A DNA stretch of 38,091 bases, from NCBI GenBank assembly GCA_025362075.1, contig JANYIL010000195.1:1-38091 (forward strand), given 5' to 3'. Made by a program: the position numbers and the translations under genes. The notes beneath the pieces are model-generated. The model saw nothing but the letters and a program-made list of their open reading frames with translations, made no database searches and was not told the DNA's origin. Of this stretch, positions 24,518 to 32,362 are shown piece by piece. The stretch comes from Chloracidobacterium sp. (GTDB taxonomy: Bacteria > Acidobacteriota > Blastocatellia > Pyrinomonadales > Pyrinomonadaceae). Within the stretch, counting starts at the first letter, position 1. The number at the start of each line of letters is the position of its first letter.

Positions 24518-25279
24518 ATGACATCTATCAAACTATTGTGTTTTTTGCTTTTAATGGCGATGCCGATCCTCGCGGCGGACATAAAAACGGGTGACGAGGT
24601 AATCGCCGCTATGCACGCAAAATATCTTGGCAAGTGGTATCAAACTCTCACTTTCAAACAGGTCACGACCACCTACAAACCCGACGGGACCTCCACGGAT
24701 GAGATCTGGCATGAGGCCCTGAATGCACCGGGAAAACTCCGCATCGATTTTGATCCCGCGGACAAGGGAAACGGGATACTATTTGCTGATGGCATGCTGT
24801 ACTCGTTCAAAGACGGCAAACAAACCGGAAAGCGCCCGTTTGTTCACCCGCTGCTTGTTCTTGGTTTCGATGTTTACATGCAGCCGGTTGAGACGACCCT
24901 TTCTCAGATAAAAGGAATGGGTATCGACATGGGGACCGTACATATGGAAAAGTGGCAGGGAAATGACGTTTACGTCGTTGGAGCAAAGCAGGGTGATCTA
25001 ACGACACCGCAGTTTTGGGTCACTAAAAAAGATCTCCTCTTCGTGAGGCTCATCCAGCTCGGCGGCCGCGACAAGAAGAGCGTGCAGGAAACCCAGTTCA
25101 ACAAGTACGTCAAATCCGGCAAAGGCTGGGTCTCGGCCGAGGTCAAATTCTTCACCGATGGCAAGCCCGCTACGACCGAGCAATACTCCGAAATTCAGAC
25201 CGGTATAAAGCTAGATATGCGGCTCTGGGACGCCGATAAATGGATGGTGGCCGACCGGACGTATTTCAAGAAAAAGTAA
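24518..25279 (+). CDS. secreted LolA-like-fold protein, unknown function
   Basis: 253 residues with a signal peptide (about 1-19, cut after ILAAD). The mature part has the order seen in LolA/LolB-like beta barrels: an N-terminal helix (TGDEVIAAMHAKYLGKW), then strands YQTLTFKQVTTTYK, GKLRIDFDPADKGNGILFAD, MLYSFKDGK, and PQFWVTKKDLLFVRLIQLGG. It may be periplasmic and bind lipid or lipoprotein. No lipobox Cys is present. GGGAGACGGAGAA precedes the ATG and gives a usable Shine-Dalgarno. No neighbour clarifies its role. Confidence 0.65.
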   Translation: MTSIKLLCFLLLMAMPILAADIKTGDEVIAAMHAKYLGKWYQTLTFKQVTTTYKPDGTSTDEIWHEALNAPGKLRIDFDPADKGNGILFADGMLYSFKDGKQTGKRPFVHPLLVLGFDVYMQPVETTLSQIKGMGIDMGTVHMEKWQGNDVYVVGAKQGDLTTPQFWVTKKDLLFVRLIQLGGRDKKSVQETQFNKYVKSGKGWVSAEVKFFTDGKPATTEQYSEIQTGIKLDMRLWDADKWMVADRTYFKKK

Positions 25280-25377
25280 CGGCCTCTGTGAAAGCCAGAA
25301 CGAAATCAGCTTTCAATTTGTCTTATTCACCGTTCGGTATACAATTACAAACATTCCAGTATCTCGGAGATAATCCT

Positions 25378-26667
25378 ATGAAAAGAATGTTTGCCGTATG
25401 CCTTGTCGGTTTTTGTTTATTTAATTCGATACTTGCTGTCGATATGAGCGCCGAGATCAACGCCGCGACGGCCAAGATCATGCCTCAGGTCATTGAATGG
25501 CGACGGTTTATCCACCAGCATCCTGAGCTTGGGAACCGTGAATTTAACACCTCAAAGCTCGTTGCCGATCAATTGCGAAAACTTGGCATCGAGGTTAAAA
25601 CCGGCGTCGCCAAGACGGGCGTAGTCGGCATTTTGAAGGGTGGGCAGCCCGGACCCGTGATCGGCCTGCGGGCTGATATGGACGGGTTGCCGGTCACTGA
25701 GCGGACGGATGTGCCGTTCAAATCTACGGTGACCAGCGAATACAACGGTCAAAAGGTCGGTGTAATGCACGCCTGCGGCCATGATACGCATATTGCCATG
25801 CTTCTGGGAACGGCCTCAGTGCTAGCCGGGATGAAGGAAAAGATCAAGGGAACGGTCGTCTTTATCTTTCAGCCCGCCGAAGAAGGAGCTCCCGCAGGCG
25901 AGACCGGCGGTGCGTCCGACATGGTCAAGGAAGGCGTGATGGACAATCCGAAGATCGACGCCGTTTTTGGCATTCACATTAACGCTCAGAAAGAGATCGG
26001 CACGATCACATACAAGTCAGGAGCTTTTATGGCCGCGAGCGACTGGTTTTCGATCAAGATCCACGGCAAGCAGACGCACGGTGCATACCCGTGGCTCGGC
26101 ACCGATCCGATAGCGGTTGCGACGCAGATCTACACCGGATTGCAGATGATCGTCGCCCGCGAGTCCGATCTACCTAAGGCCCCGGTCGTCATCACAGTCG
26201 GCAAAATGTCAGCCGGCATACGCGAAAATATAATCCCCGAAGAGGTCATAATGGCTGGCACTATCCGCACGCTCGATTCGGAAATGCAGAAAGATGTGCA
26301 CAACAAGATCAGGCTGACCGCGACCAAGATCGCCGAAAGCATGGGTGCGACCGCCGAGGTCACGATCGACACAAAAGCGCCGGTTACCTACAACACCCCG
26401 GCCCTCGTCAAGCAAATGCTTCCCTCGCTCGAAAAGGCCGCCGGCAAGGCAAATGTGATCGATACGGAATGGGTAACCGGAGCGGAAGATTTTGCGTACT
26501 ATGGATCAAAAGCCCCTGCGTTCTTTTTTAATGTCGGCGGAATGCCGAAGGGGAAAGACGTGAAAACCACCGCCGCTCACCACACGCCCGATTTCTACAT
26601 CGACGACAGCCGCCTCGATATTGGCGTCAAGGCGTTTTGTAACATTGTTTTTGATTTTACGAAGTAG
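25378..26667 (+). CDS. exported M20 family amidohydrolase/peptidase
   Basis: Metal-dependent amidohydrolase of the M20D type (N-acyl amino acid amidohydrolase, hippurate hydrolase, IAA-amino acid hydrolase), 429 residues. The ATG at 25378 follows GGAGATAATCCT and opens a signal peptide (MKRMFAVCLVGFCLFNSILA); longer frames lack both. Family motifs are WRRFIHQHPELGNREF (41-56), GLRADMDGLPV (97-107), HACGHDTHIAMLLG (131-144, Cys133/His135 metal ligands), FQPAEEGAP (165-173, Glu168/169), and HGAYPW near the dimerisation domain. Unlike most M20D enzymes it is exported. The substrate cannot be specified from sequence. Confidence 0.93.
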   Translation: MKRMFAVCLVGFCLFNSILAVDMSAEINAATAKIMPQVIEWRRFIHQHPELGNREFNTSKLVADQLRKLGIEVKTGVAKTGVVGILKGGQPGPVIGLRADMDGLPVTERTDVPFKSTVTSEYNGQKVGVMHACGHDTHIAMLLGTASVLAGMKEKIKGTVVFIFQPAEEGAPAGETGGASDMVKEGVMDNPKIDAVFGIHINAQKEIGTITYKSGAFMAASDWFSIKIHGKQTHGAYPWLGTDPIAVATQIYTGLQMIVARESDLPKAPVVITVGKMSAGIRENIIPEEVIMAGTIRTLDSEMQKDVHNKIRLTATKIAESMGATAEVTIDTKAPVTYNTPALVKQMLPSLEKAAGKANVIDTEWVTGAEDFAYYGSKAPAFFFNVGGMPKGKDVKTTAAHHTPDFYIDDSRLDIGVKAFCNIVFDFTK

Positions 26668-26690
26668 GAGCTAGCCGCCCCGAACCTGCT

Positions 26691-27413
26691 TTAACGGCCA
26701 GGGCGATTGCCCACTGGGCGGTTACCGCCGCCCGGAGGCTGCGGCGTGATGGTCCGGAAGGTGTTGCCCCGGCCGGTGCCGCGAAAGAGGGGCGTAAATA
26801 CCCAATTCGAAGTATTTTCTATCCCATAATAGGCGATAACGGATTTGCCCTTTCGTTGGCTGGCGACGCCGATAAAAGGCGTGTTGTCCGTCACATCTTC
26901 CTGCACCCCGGCGTCGTCCAGGTCTCCGTTATCGGCGTCCGTGCCCGTATTGATCGAATTGACGACGACTATCGCGTAGCGGTCGAATGTCGGGCTGGGG
27001 TTTGGCGGCAGCGTCCCGCCGTTATAATTGAGCACCCGCTTTGCAAACGGGCCGAGAGTCTGGATATCCGCCCGGATCAGTCGCCATTTCCCGTCCTCAC
27101 TCAGCGGGTCGATCGCGGCTGAGGCTCGTAAGATCTGGCGTTTTTGCGTGCCTCGCGGCAGGCCCTCGAGCAGGTCGTCTATCGAATTCGGCAGCTTAGT
27201 ACCCCGATAAAACTCGACATATTGGCGGATCGCCTCGGCGACCTCTTCGCCGCGGGCTATAGCCTCGATCTCCTTTTGACGCTCGACTTCCTGTTGGATG
27301 GATGGGGCGACGGCGAGCAAACCAACGGCAAAGACGGCCATTATCGCCATAATGGCGAATAGCGTCATACCGCTTTCTTCTGATTTCGTTTTATGGTCGG
27401 CCATCACCGTCAT
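26691..27413 (-). CDS. type IV pilin-like / pseudopilin protein lacking Glu5
   Basis: 240 residues with a prepilin-type N-terminus: a short charged leader, then SGMTLFAIMA and a hydrophobic helix to about residue 36. Cleavage would follow Gly15. Position +5 is Ala instead of the usual Glu, a feature of tip-type minor pseudopilins such as GspK. The soluble part has a long helix (IARGEEVAEAIRQYVEFYRG) and a Gly/Pro/Asn-rich tail. AGGGGG stands 6 nt before the ATG at 27413, which lies 23 nt inside the upstream gene. It is the last gene of the pilN-pilO-pilP-like operon, so a role in a type IV pilus or type II secretion machine is likely. Confidence 0.8.
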   Translation of the reverse strand: MTVMADHKTKSEESGMTLFAIMAIMAVFAVGLLAVAPSIQQEVERQKEIEAIARGEEVAEAIRQYVEFYRGTKLPNSIDDLLEGLPRGTQKRQILRASAAIDPLSEDGKWRLIRADIQTLGPFAKRVLNYNGGTLPPNPSPTFDRYAIVVVNSINTGTDADNGDLDDAGVQEDVTDNTPFIGVASQRKGKSVIAYYGIENTSNWVFTPLFRGTGRGNTFRTITPQPPGGGNRPVGNRPGR

Positions 27414-28434
27414 CTACGTCCCCCTTATCGCCCGGACTTCGCCTTGGCACGGCCTGTACCGGGTTATATGGTTGAATATTTCCCGGAATTCCCGGTATCG
27501 TGCCTCGTGTGGGATCGAACGGCTGAGGGCCACCAGGTGAGCCGCCTGCAGTGGCCTTGGTAATCGGTACCCGGTGCCTGAAACCAAGATTGATGTCCTC
27601 AAAAACAACCTCCTGAGGAGAAATATCGATCAGCCTGAATTGCCCCTTGATAACGTCGTTCAATCTTGCCGCAAACGGGTCCGTTCTGCCCAGCTCGACC
27701 AAATATGCGGTGTCGTTGTTATAACGTTTTCGCCCGATCATACCGATGTATTGAAACATTGGTTTCGGCTGGGGCATGACGGTCATTATTAACTGGTTCG
27801 AATACACGACACCGTTCGCGGTCTGGACGATGACCTGCCGCGCCCCCTCGGATGCGACCAGATTGGTTGGAATGTCCGTGACCAATTTCTGAGGGCTGAC
27901 AAACGTCGTCGGCATCTGAGTTTGATTGAAATAAACATGCGAATCAGGCGTAAAATAGTCGCCGTTGACCTCAAGCTTGAATGGTTTTACGCCCGCATAT
28001 ACAAGACCCGGATTTAGGCCCGCGATCAGCATTACGGGTGTCGGGGCCGGAGTTGGCGGTATCGGGGTAGGCGTCGGTTTCGGGGTTGGCGGCGGCGGGC
28101 AATCCTTACCCGGCGTACACGGCTCGAAAAAAGCAAATATATTGCGGCCCGGATCGGGTGCGTAGCTGCTGCCCGGCCGATAATCGACCGCAGTCGTTTG
28201 ATATTCAAAGTCCTGCTGACTGGTCGTCGGCATCTTGGCGGCGGTGCCCGTGTTTGCGGGCGGCACAACGCTCGGGCGGGGCGTCGGTGAGCTTTTTGTT
28301 GCGGCGGACGAGCTGCTGCCAAAAAGTCCCCGGCCAAACGCCATGTAAAGCGCGATCAGCGCGACAAGGCCGAGCACGCCGGCGGCGATGATCTTATTTC
28401 TTTCGGTTGCTGTTTTCCCTTCGAACAATCCCAT
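27391..28434 (-). CDS. PilP/GspC-like inner-membrane protein with an IPT/TIG-like domain
   Basis: 347 residues. A cytoplasmic N-terminus leads to one membrane helix (about 14-34), a Ser/Pro/Thr-rich linker, and DPGRNIFAFFEP (94-105), the junction motif seen in PilP-type proteins. Residues 112-133 are proline-rich, about 135-220 look like an IPT/TIG Ig-like fold (GLNPGLVYAGVKPFKLEVNG), and 226-292 (FQYIGMIGRKRYNNDTAYLV, VIKGQFRLIDISPQEVVFED) match the PilP/GspC homology region. It would link the inner-membrane PilN/PilO platform to the outer-membrane secretin. The IPT insertion is unusual for PilP. The start is the ATG 13 bp after the PilO stop. Confidence 0.75.
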   Translation of the reverse strand: MGLFEGKTATERNKIIAAGVLGLVALIALYMAFGRGLFGSSSSAATKSSPTPRPSVVPPANTGTAAKMPTTSQQDFEYQTTAVDYRPGSSYAPDPGRNIFAFFEPCTPGKDCPPPPTPKPTPTPIPPTPAPTPVMLIAGLNPGLVYAGVKPFKLEVNGDYFTPDSHVYFNQTQMPTTFVSPQKLVTDIPTNLVASEGARQVIVQTANGVVYSNQLIMTVMPQPKPMFQYIGMIGRKRYNNDTAYLVELGRTDPFAARLNDVIKGQFRLIDISPQEVVFEDINLGFRHRVPITKATAGGSPGGPQPFDPTRGTIPGIPGNIQPYNPVQAVPRRSPGDKGDVDDGDGRP

Positions 28435-28447
28435 TGCTTCGCTGATA

Positions 28448-29392
28448 CTACTGTTGAGCCGATCCCGGTGCCGTCGACATCGGCACAAAACCCGTTCGCC
28501 TGAAATAGGCCGCCAGTTCGATATGCAGGCTCACGACTTCGCCGTGCATTTTCCCCTTCTTCGCCAACGCCTGCTGGGCCGGCGTCTGCACAAGCGGTGG
28601 AGCAGGCCCGACCGGTATACCTTTAGGCATCGGCTGGCCGTTTGTTGGGTTAAAGAGAGGCGGACCTCCCGGGAACACCGGTTTCGCGGCTGTTGTGTTT
28701 GGCTGCGACTGATCTTTTTTCCCCTCGCTGTCGGAGGGGGCGAGTTCGACCGTGCTCACCACAATAAATTCGCGTCCCGTCTCGATCTCGCGGATAAAGC
28801 GACGTAAATTCTGGTACGAGCCTTCGAGCGTCACGGTGACATACACACCCGGAAACAGGCTGCGAAATTTTGCACGGCCCTTTTCTTCTTCGTTTTGCTG
28901 GCCGGGTGTAAGGTCGGCGGTCGCCAGCGGAGCATAATCGGGGCCCGATGTATTTATCAGGTCATAGGCCGCCATCAATCCATTAAGCCGCTGATACAAC
29001 GCCGCCTGGCCGGTCGTCGCGACGGGCAGAAATCGCGTCTGAAAATCGTCAACGCTCGTTACGAGCTTTGTGACTTGGTCCTGAGTATTCGTAATCTCGC
29101 CATATTTTGATTTAGCGGAAATCTGCTCGGCATCGAGACGGTCTGCGTCCGATCTTTTTTGAGCAAGCTCACGATTAGACGGGATCACAACCAGAAAATA
29201 GACGATGAGGGCCGCCAGCATTGTAAGAGTACCCGCAGCAACGGCACTGATCTCTAACGGGCCCCACATACCCGCATAGACCTTACGAGGCCTGTTCGGC
29301 GGGATCAAGTGAGACGAGGTTTCGATGATGATGGTCTCAACCGGCTCAACGCTTTCGACCGGTTCGACCGGCATTGGTTCCTGTTCGGCCAT
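28448..29392 (-). CDS. pilO: PilO-like type IV pilus assembly protein
   Basis: 314 residues: an acidic cytoplasmic N-terminus (rich in VEPVE), one membrane helix at about 48-70, a coiled-coil stretch (NRELAQKRSDADRLDAEQIS) and a PilO-like ferredoxin-type domain (GVYVTVTLEGSYQNLRRFIR, ETGREFIVVSTVELAP). PilO dimerises with PilN in the alignment subcomplex. Residues after about 215 (SEGKKDQSQPNT onward) form a Pro-rich insertion before a final strand (HGEVVSLHIELAAYFRR). Its ATG overlaps the pilN stop by one base (TAATG), showing translational coupling. Confidence 0.85.
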   Translation of the reverse strand: MAEQEPMPVEPVESVEPVETIIIETSSHLIPPNRPRKVYAGMWGPLEISAVAAGTLTMLAALIVYFLVVIPSNRELAQKRSDADRLDAEQISAKSKYGEITNTQDQVTKLVTSVDDFQTRFLPVATTGQAALYQRLNGLMAAYDLINTSGPDYAPLATADLTPGQQNEEEKGRAKFRSLFPGVYVTVTLEGSYQNLRRFIREIETGREFIVVSTVELAPSDSEGKKDQSQPNTTAAKPVFPGGPPLFNPTNGQPMPKGIPVGPAPPLVQTPAQQALAKKGKMHGEVVSLHIELAAYFRRTGFVPMSTAPGSAQQ

Positions 29393-30015
29393 TATTGCCC
29401 ACCTCCCTGCTGGTTTTGAGCAATGTCGGTCGTCGGGGCCGAGGCGTAACTGGTCGTCGGGCTGTAAATGATCCGAAAGGTATATTCCGAATACGTGACC
29501 CGCTCATTCTTCTGCAGGTCCTGACTTCTAAGCTCGGCCTGGAAAAGCCCCGAATTATTCATATTCTCGATCATCGACATCACCGAGGGATAATCGCGGC
29601 TTATAACACCCAGCTCGAGTTCGGCCTTGATGCGGTTGCCGTCCTGATATATGTTATTGACGGATATGCGCGAGGCGCTAACGCTGCCCGGAAGGACAGA
29701 TTCCAGATCCGAAAACAGTCGCGACCAGCCGAACGTTTTGTTAGCAACAAGCTTATGCGAGGCCGTGAGCATTGCCTTTTGTTCGGGCGACAGCAGTTGC
29801 TGGACCTTTTCACCCTCGCCTTTTAATCGCTGTATCTCGATTTGACGTTCCTCGATCGCCTTTGCCAGGAGTTCGTTCTGCTTTCGATTGTCGTTCAAAC
29901 GCGTCAGACAATATATGCCGACTATCGCGCTCAAAAGCAGCAGAAAGGCCGCCGTCAGGTACGGCAATAGCCGATTGCGAAACGGGCTGGTAGCTAAATT
30001 TAACTTAGTGATCAC
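29392..30015 (-). CDS. pilN: PilN-like type IV pilus assembly protein
   Basis: 207 residues starting at GTG: MITKLNLATSPFRNRLLPYL, where INLA near the N-terminus is the PilN motif that docks onto PilM. A membrane helix (about 17-38), a coiled coil (about 42-75) and a ferredoxin-like domain with FGWSRLFSDLESVLPGSVSA and DYPSVMSMIENMNNSGLF follow. First gene of the leftward operon pilN-pilO-pilP-like-pseudopilin. PilM is normally just upstream but the 320 bp before this start hold no such gene. Confidence 0.85.
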   Translation of the reverse strand: MITKLNLATSPFRNRLLPYLTAAFLLLLSAIVGIYCLTRLNDNRKQNELLAKAIEERQIEIQRLKGEGEKVQQLLSPEQKAMLTASHKLVANKTFGWSRLFSDLESVLPGSVSASRISVNNIYQDGNRIKAELELGVISRDYPSVMSMIENMNNSGLFQAELRSQDLQKNERVTYSEYTFRIIYSPTTSYASAPTTDIAQNQQGGGQ

Positions 30016-30335
30016 CTTAAAATATACTAACTAAAACAACGGAAACACGCTTGAGTTCGCGATTCAAAATCTTATCACGAAAAATAGCGCAAGTCTTTCA
30101 CGTCCTTAGCGCCGGAAATGTTGCAAATTTTCGATGCCGTGTGAAGGAAAGTCTCGGCATCATTTCTATTTTAAATAGATAAGCAAAAATATTAGATTAT
30201 TTTGAGTTGACGGATGAAAACGGGATTTGTTTGCGCTAGTATAAACGGTTGCAAATGGAATCTTTATGTGGTAATTTGACAGACTTAGCCGCATTCATTA
30301 AATAGATTAGAATTAATTAGATTAGAGAGGTACGT
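30016..30335. other. intergenic region between divergent pilN and radical SAM genes
   Basis: No convincing gene. The left half (30016-30180) is where the pilN promoter should be, though no clear -35/-10 pair was recognised. The right half has the radical SAM promoter (30276-30304), two direct copies of TAGATTAGA (30303-30311, 30318-30326), and a 21-codon frame at 30214-30279 with two Cys residues but no good ribosome binding site. Confidence 0.5.
30276..30304 (+). promoter_or_regulatory. promoter of the radical SAM gene
   Basis: TTGACA (30276-30281), a 17-bp spacer, then TAAATA (30299-30304), or TTAAAT with a 16-bp spacer. GAGAGG at 30325-30330 is 5 nt before the ATG at 30336, giving a short leader. 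The -35 is perfect and resembles the cold-shock gene promoter. Confidence 0.5.
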
Positions 30336-31592
30336 ATGATAGACGCTCCAGAAAAAGTTCACACCGGTACTGATGCACCTGCTTATCGCATCGATCAGAA
30401 GCTGCACCAGATCCTTTATAAGGAACCGGCCCGGCCCGTATTCGAACCGGGGGAAGAAGTGCTCCCGGAACCTGTGTATCCGCAACACATAGATCCCGTC
30501 GAAAAGACGATGAAGGAGTACCGGAAGGAAAACGCTAAACGCGCCTGGAAAACGTGGGGCGCCCCGTATTTCAGATCACGCTGGCATTCGAAGGACCTGC
30601 GACCGATCATTCCATACCTTTTTACGGACTGGAAATGTAATTACGACTGCCACTATTGCTGGTCGTACAACAATCGCGTGAAGGGAATGACCGAGGATAC
30701 AGCCAAGCGTTCGATCGACTGGCTCCACTCGATCGGTTCACGTGTGCTTGCCCTGATGGGCGGCGAACCGCTGCTCCGGCCAAACTTTATCCATAAGATC
30801 GTTGATTACAGTGCGAAGCGCGATATTTTTGTGTACCTGCCGACCAACGGCCGCCTGATGACGCCCGAGATCATCGACAAGCTCGGCGACGCCGGTATTG
30901 CGACGTTCAACCTCGCGGTCGATTCCGTGCAGCACCGCAAATCGCTGCCTAAGGCTTTTGAGCCGATCAAATCGCAGTTTGAGTACCTGATCAAACGTCA
31001 GCGTTACTATGGATATTCGGTGATGTTCAACATCAACATCTGTCATAACAATATGGACGATGTTAAGGAACTGACCCAGATCGCCCGCGACAACGGCATC
31101 GCGACCGATTATCACGTCAACGAAACGCCGATGACCGAGCAGGACCATTTCAAACATCTAACCGAAAACGAAACCTACCTGACGAAGGAAGATTGGCCGA
31201 AGGTAGATGCTCTACTCGACTACCTGCAGGATCTGCGTCTCAATCAGGGTTACCAGATGGCTAATCCTGTCCAGCACATGGAAGACATGAAACTGCTGGT
31301 ACGCGGTGAAGTGCCTGACTGGCGTTGCGAAGCGGGCGAGCACAGCTTAATCATCCGCACAGACGGTACACTGGCCCCGTGCTTCCCGATGTACTCGGCG
31401 ACACACGATTGGGGCGTAGTAGGTGCTCACAAATTTGACCGCAACCAGCTCAACGAGATGAAGACGGAATGCACCAAGCATTGCCTCTCAACTTGCAACT
31501 ACATCCTCGGGTATTGCTACAATACGAGACGCGTGGTTACATGGGGATTGAAACAGGCAATGAAGGGCTTTAAGGGCGCGAACAGCTTCTAA
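30336..31592 (+). CDS. radical SAM / SPASM-like protein, substrate unknown
   Basis: 418-residue cytoplasmic radical SAM enzyme. The cluster motif is KCNYDCHYCW (Cys101, Cys105, Cys108), followed by MGGEPLLRPNF (the GGEP motif, 141-151) and LPTNGRLM. The C-terminal part has Cys331, Cys349, Cys379, Cys383, Cys387 and Cys394 in a SPASM-like arrangement (CEAG, GTLAPCF, CTKHCLSTC, GYC), which would bind one or two auxiliary clusters. SPASM enzymes modify peptides, proteins or cofactors. About 90 residues precede the radical SAM core, more than in simple family members. It has its own promoter and terminator, so it is monocistronic, and no precursor-peptide gene is clearly next to it. Confidence 0.85.
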   Translation: MIDAPEKVHTGTDAPAYRIDQKLHQILYKEPARPVFEPGEEVLPEPVYPQHIDPVEKTMKEYRKENAKRAWKTWGAPYFRSRWHSKDLRPIIPYLFTDWKCNYDCHYCWSYNNRVKGMTEDTAKRSIDWLHSIGSRVLALMGGEPLLRPNFIHKIVDYSAKRDIFVYLPTNGRLMTPEIIDKLGDAGIATFNLAVDSVQHRKSLPKAFEPIKSQFEYLIKRQRYYGYSVMFNINICHNNMDDVKELTQIARDNGIATDYHVNETPMTEQDHFKHLTENETYLTKEDWPKVDALLDYLQDLRLNQGYQMANPVQHMEDMKLLVRGEVPDWRCEAGEHSLIIRTDGTLAPCFPMYSATHDWGVVGAHKFDRNQLNEMKTECTKHCLSTCNYILGYCYNTRRVVTWGLKQAMKGFKGANSF

Positions 31593-31617
31593 CTTTTGCG
31601 TGGAACCAATCAAAAAA

Positions 31618-31648
31618 GGGTGCTTTCCAAACGGAAAGCACCCTTTTT
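31618..31648 (+). terminator. rho-independent terminator after the radical SAM gene
   Basis: GGGTGCTTTCC (31618-31628) pairs perfectly with GGAAAGCACCC (31633-31643) across a 4-nt loop and runs into TTTTT. The A-run on the other side allows it to end the convergent HXXEE gene as well. Confidence 0.95.
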
Positions 31649-31665
31649 CTAATTGAAATCTAAAT

Positions 31666-32148
31666 CTACTTTCCGCCGCGCATCGTGAATATCATAATAA
31701 ATGCAATTATCCCCACGCCACAGAGAACGGCGGCAACAAACGTCACGAGTGCCATATGCGGAAATATGAATATCAACGTCAGGAGGCCGAGCGGAATCCA
31801 CGTCAGAACACACGAAACTAACCCTGGTCCGTAACCGCGATGCCTGATTGCCGTGATCGAATGGGTGATGCCATTGAGCATGGTCACCGTTCCGAGCATC
31901 GCAAGGACAAATTCGCGAAAATTTAGTAATTGGCTGATAATGACAAGCCCAGTCATCCAGCCAAAACCCAGCAATTGCAGTATCAGAAATCGCTTCGGCG
32001 TTATGGTAACGCCACGCAGCCGATACAAGTACGCAACGTATCCCTCACCGCCCCAGTATTCCTCGGCAATGTGTATAACGTAAGTGATCGGAAACAGCCA
32101 CAACCAAGTCGACAGCGAGATAAGAGGCGAAGCCTGCGAAGGATCCAT
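31666..32148 (-). CDS. HXXEE domain membrane protein
   Basis: 160 residues with about five hydrophobic helices. The name-giving motif is VIHIAEEYWGGEG (His26, Glu29, Glu30), and a second family signature is NGITHSITAIRHRGYGPGLV, with further His residues that could make a metal site within the membrane. Biochemical function of the HXXEE family is unknown. It is convergent with the radical SAM gene and shares its terminator. Confidence 0.85.
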   Translation of the reverse strand: MDPSQASPLISLSTWLWLFPITYVIHIAEEYWGGEGYVAYLYRLRGVTITPKRFLILQLLGFGWMTGLVIISQLLNFREFVLAMLGTVTMLNGITHSITAIRHRGYGPGLVSCVLTWIPLGLLTLIFIFPHMALVTFVAAVLCGVGIIAFIMIFTMRGGK

Positions 32149-32362
32149 AAGCTAGTAAGTTTCGCCGTCAGGCAAAAGTAAGTCAACCCCGACCGTCAAA
32201 GATGTTAGAACGCCATGAAAAGGTCCTGTAAAGCACCCCGATAGCCGATGTGTTTGTAGAAGAAGGCATTGTCTCGTCCGGATAGTTTTCAAATATTGCC
32301 CGTCGATCGCTCAACGCAAAACAGGAGTACGCCGTGGGCCGTAACCAACGTATTATTGTAGC
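32149..32362. other. intergenic region without recognised gene
   Basis: 214 bp between divergent genes. I see no RNA gene or repeat here. TATTAT at 32351-32356 is a -10-like box immediately before the downstream gene. Confidence 0.4.

Noticed and set aside
25338-25343. TATACA as the -10 of the M20 amidohydrolase gene
   Set aside because: No -35 with acceptable spacing could be recognised, so no promoter feature is claimed.
30207-30245. TTGACG...TATAAA as a promoter for the radical SAM gene
   Set aside because: The spacer is 27 bp, too long for a sigma70-type promoter; the TTGACA at 30276 with a 17-bp spacer is better.
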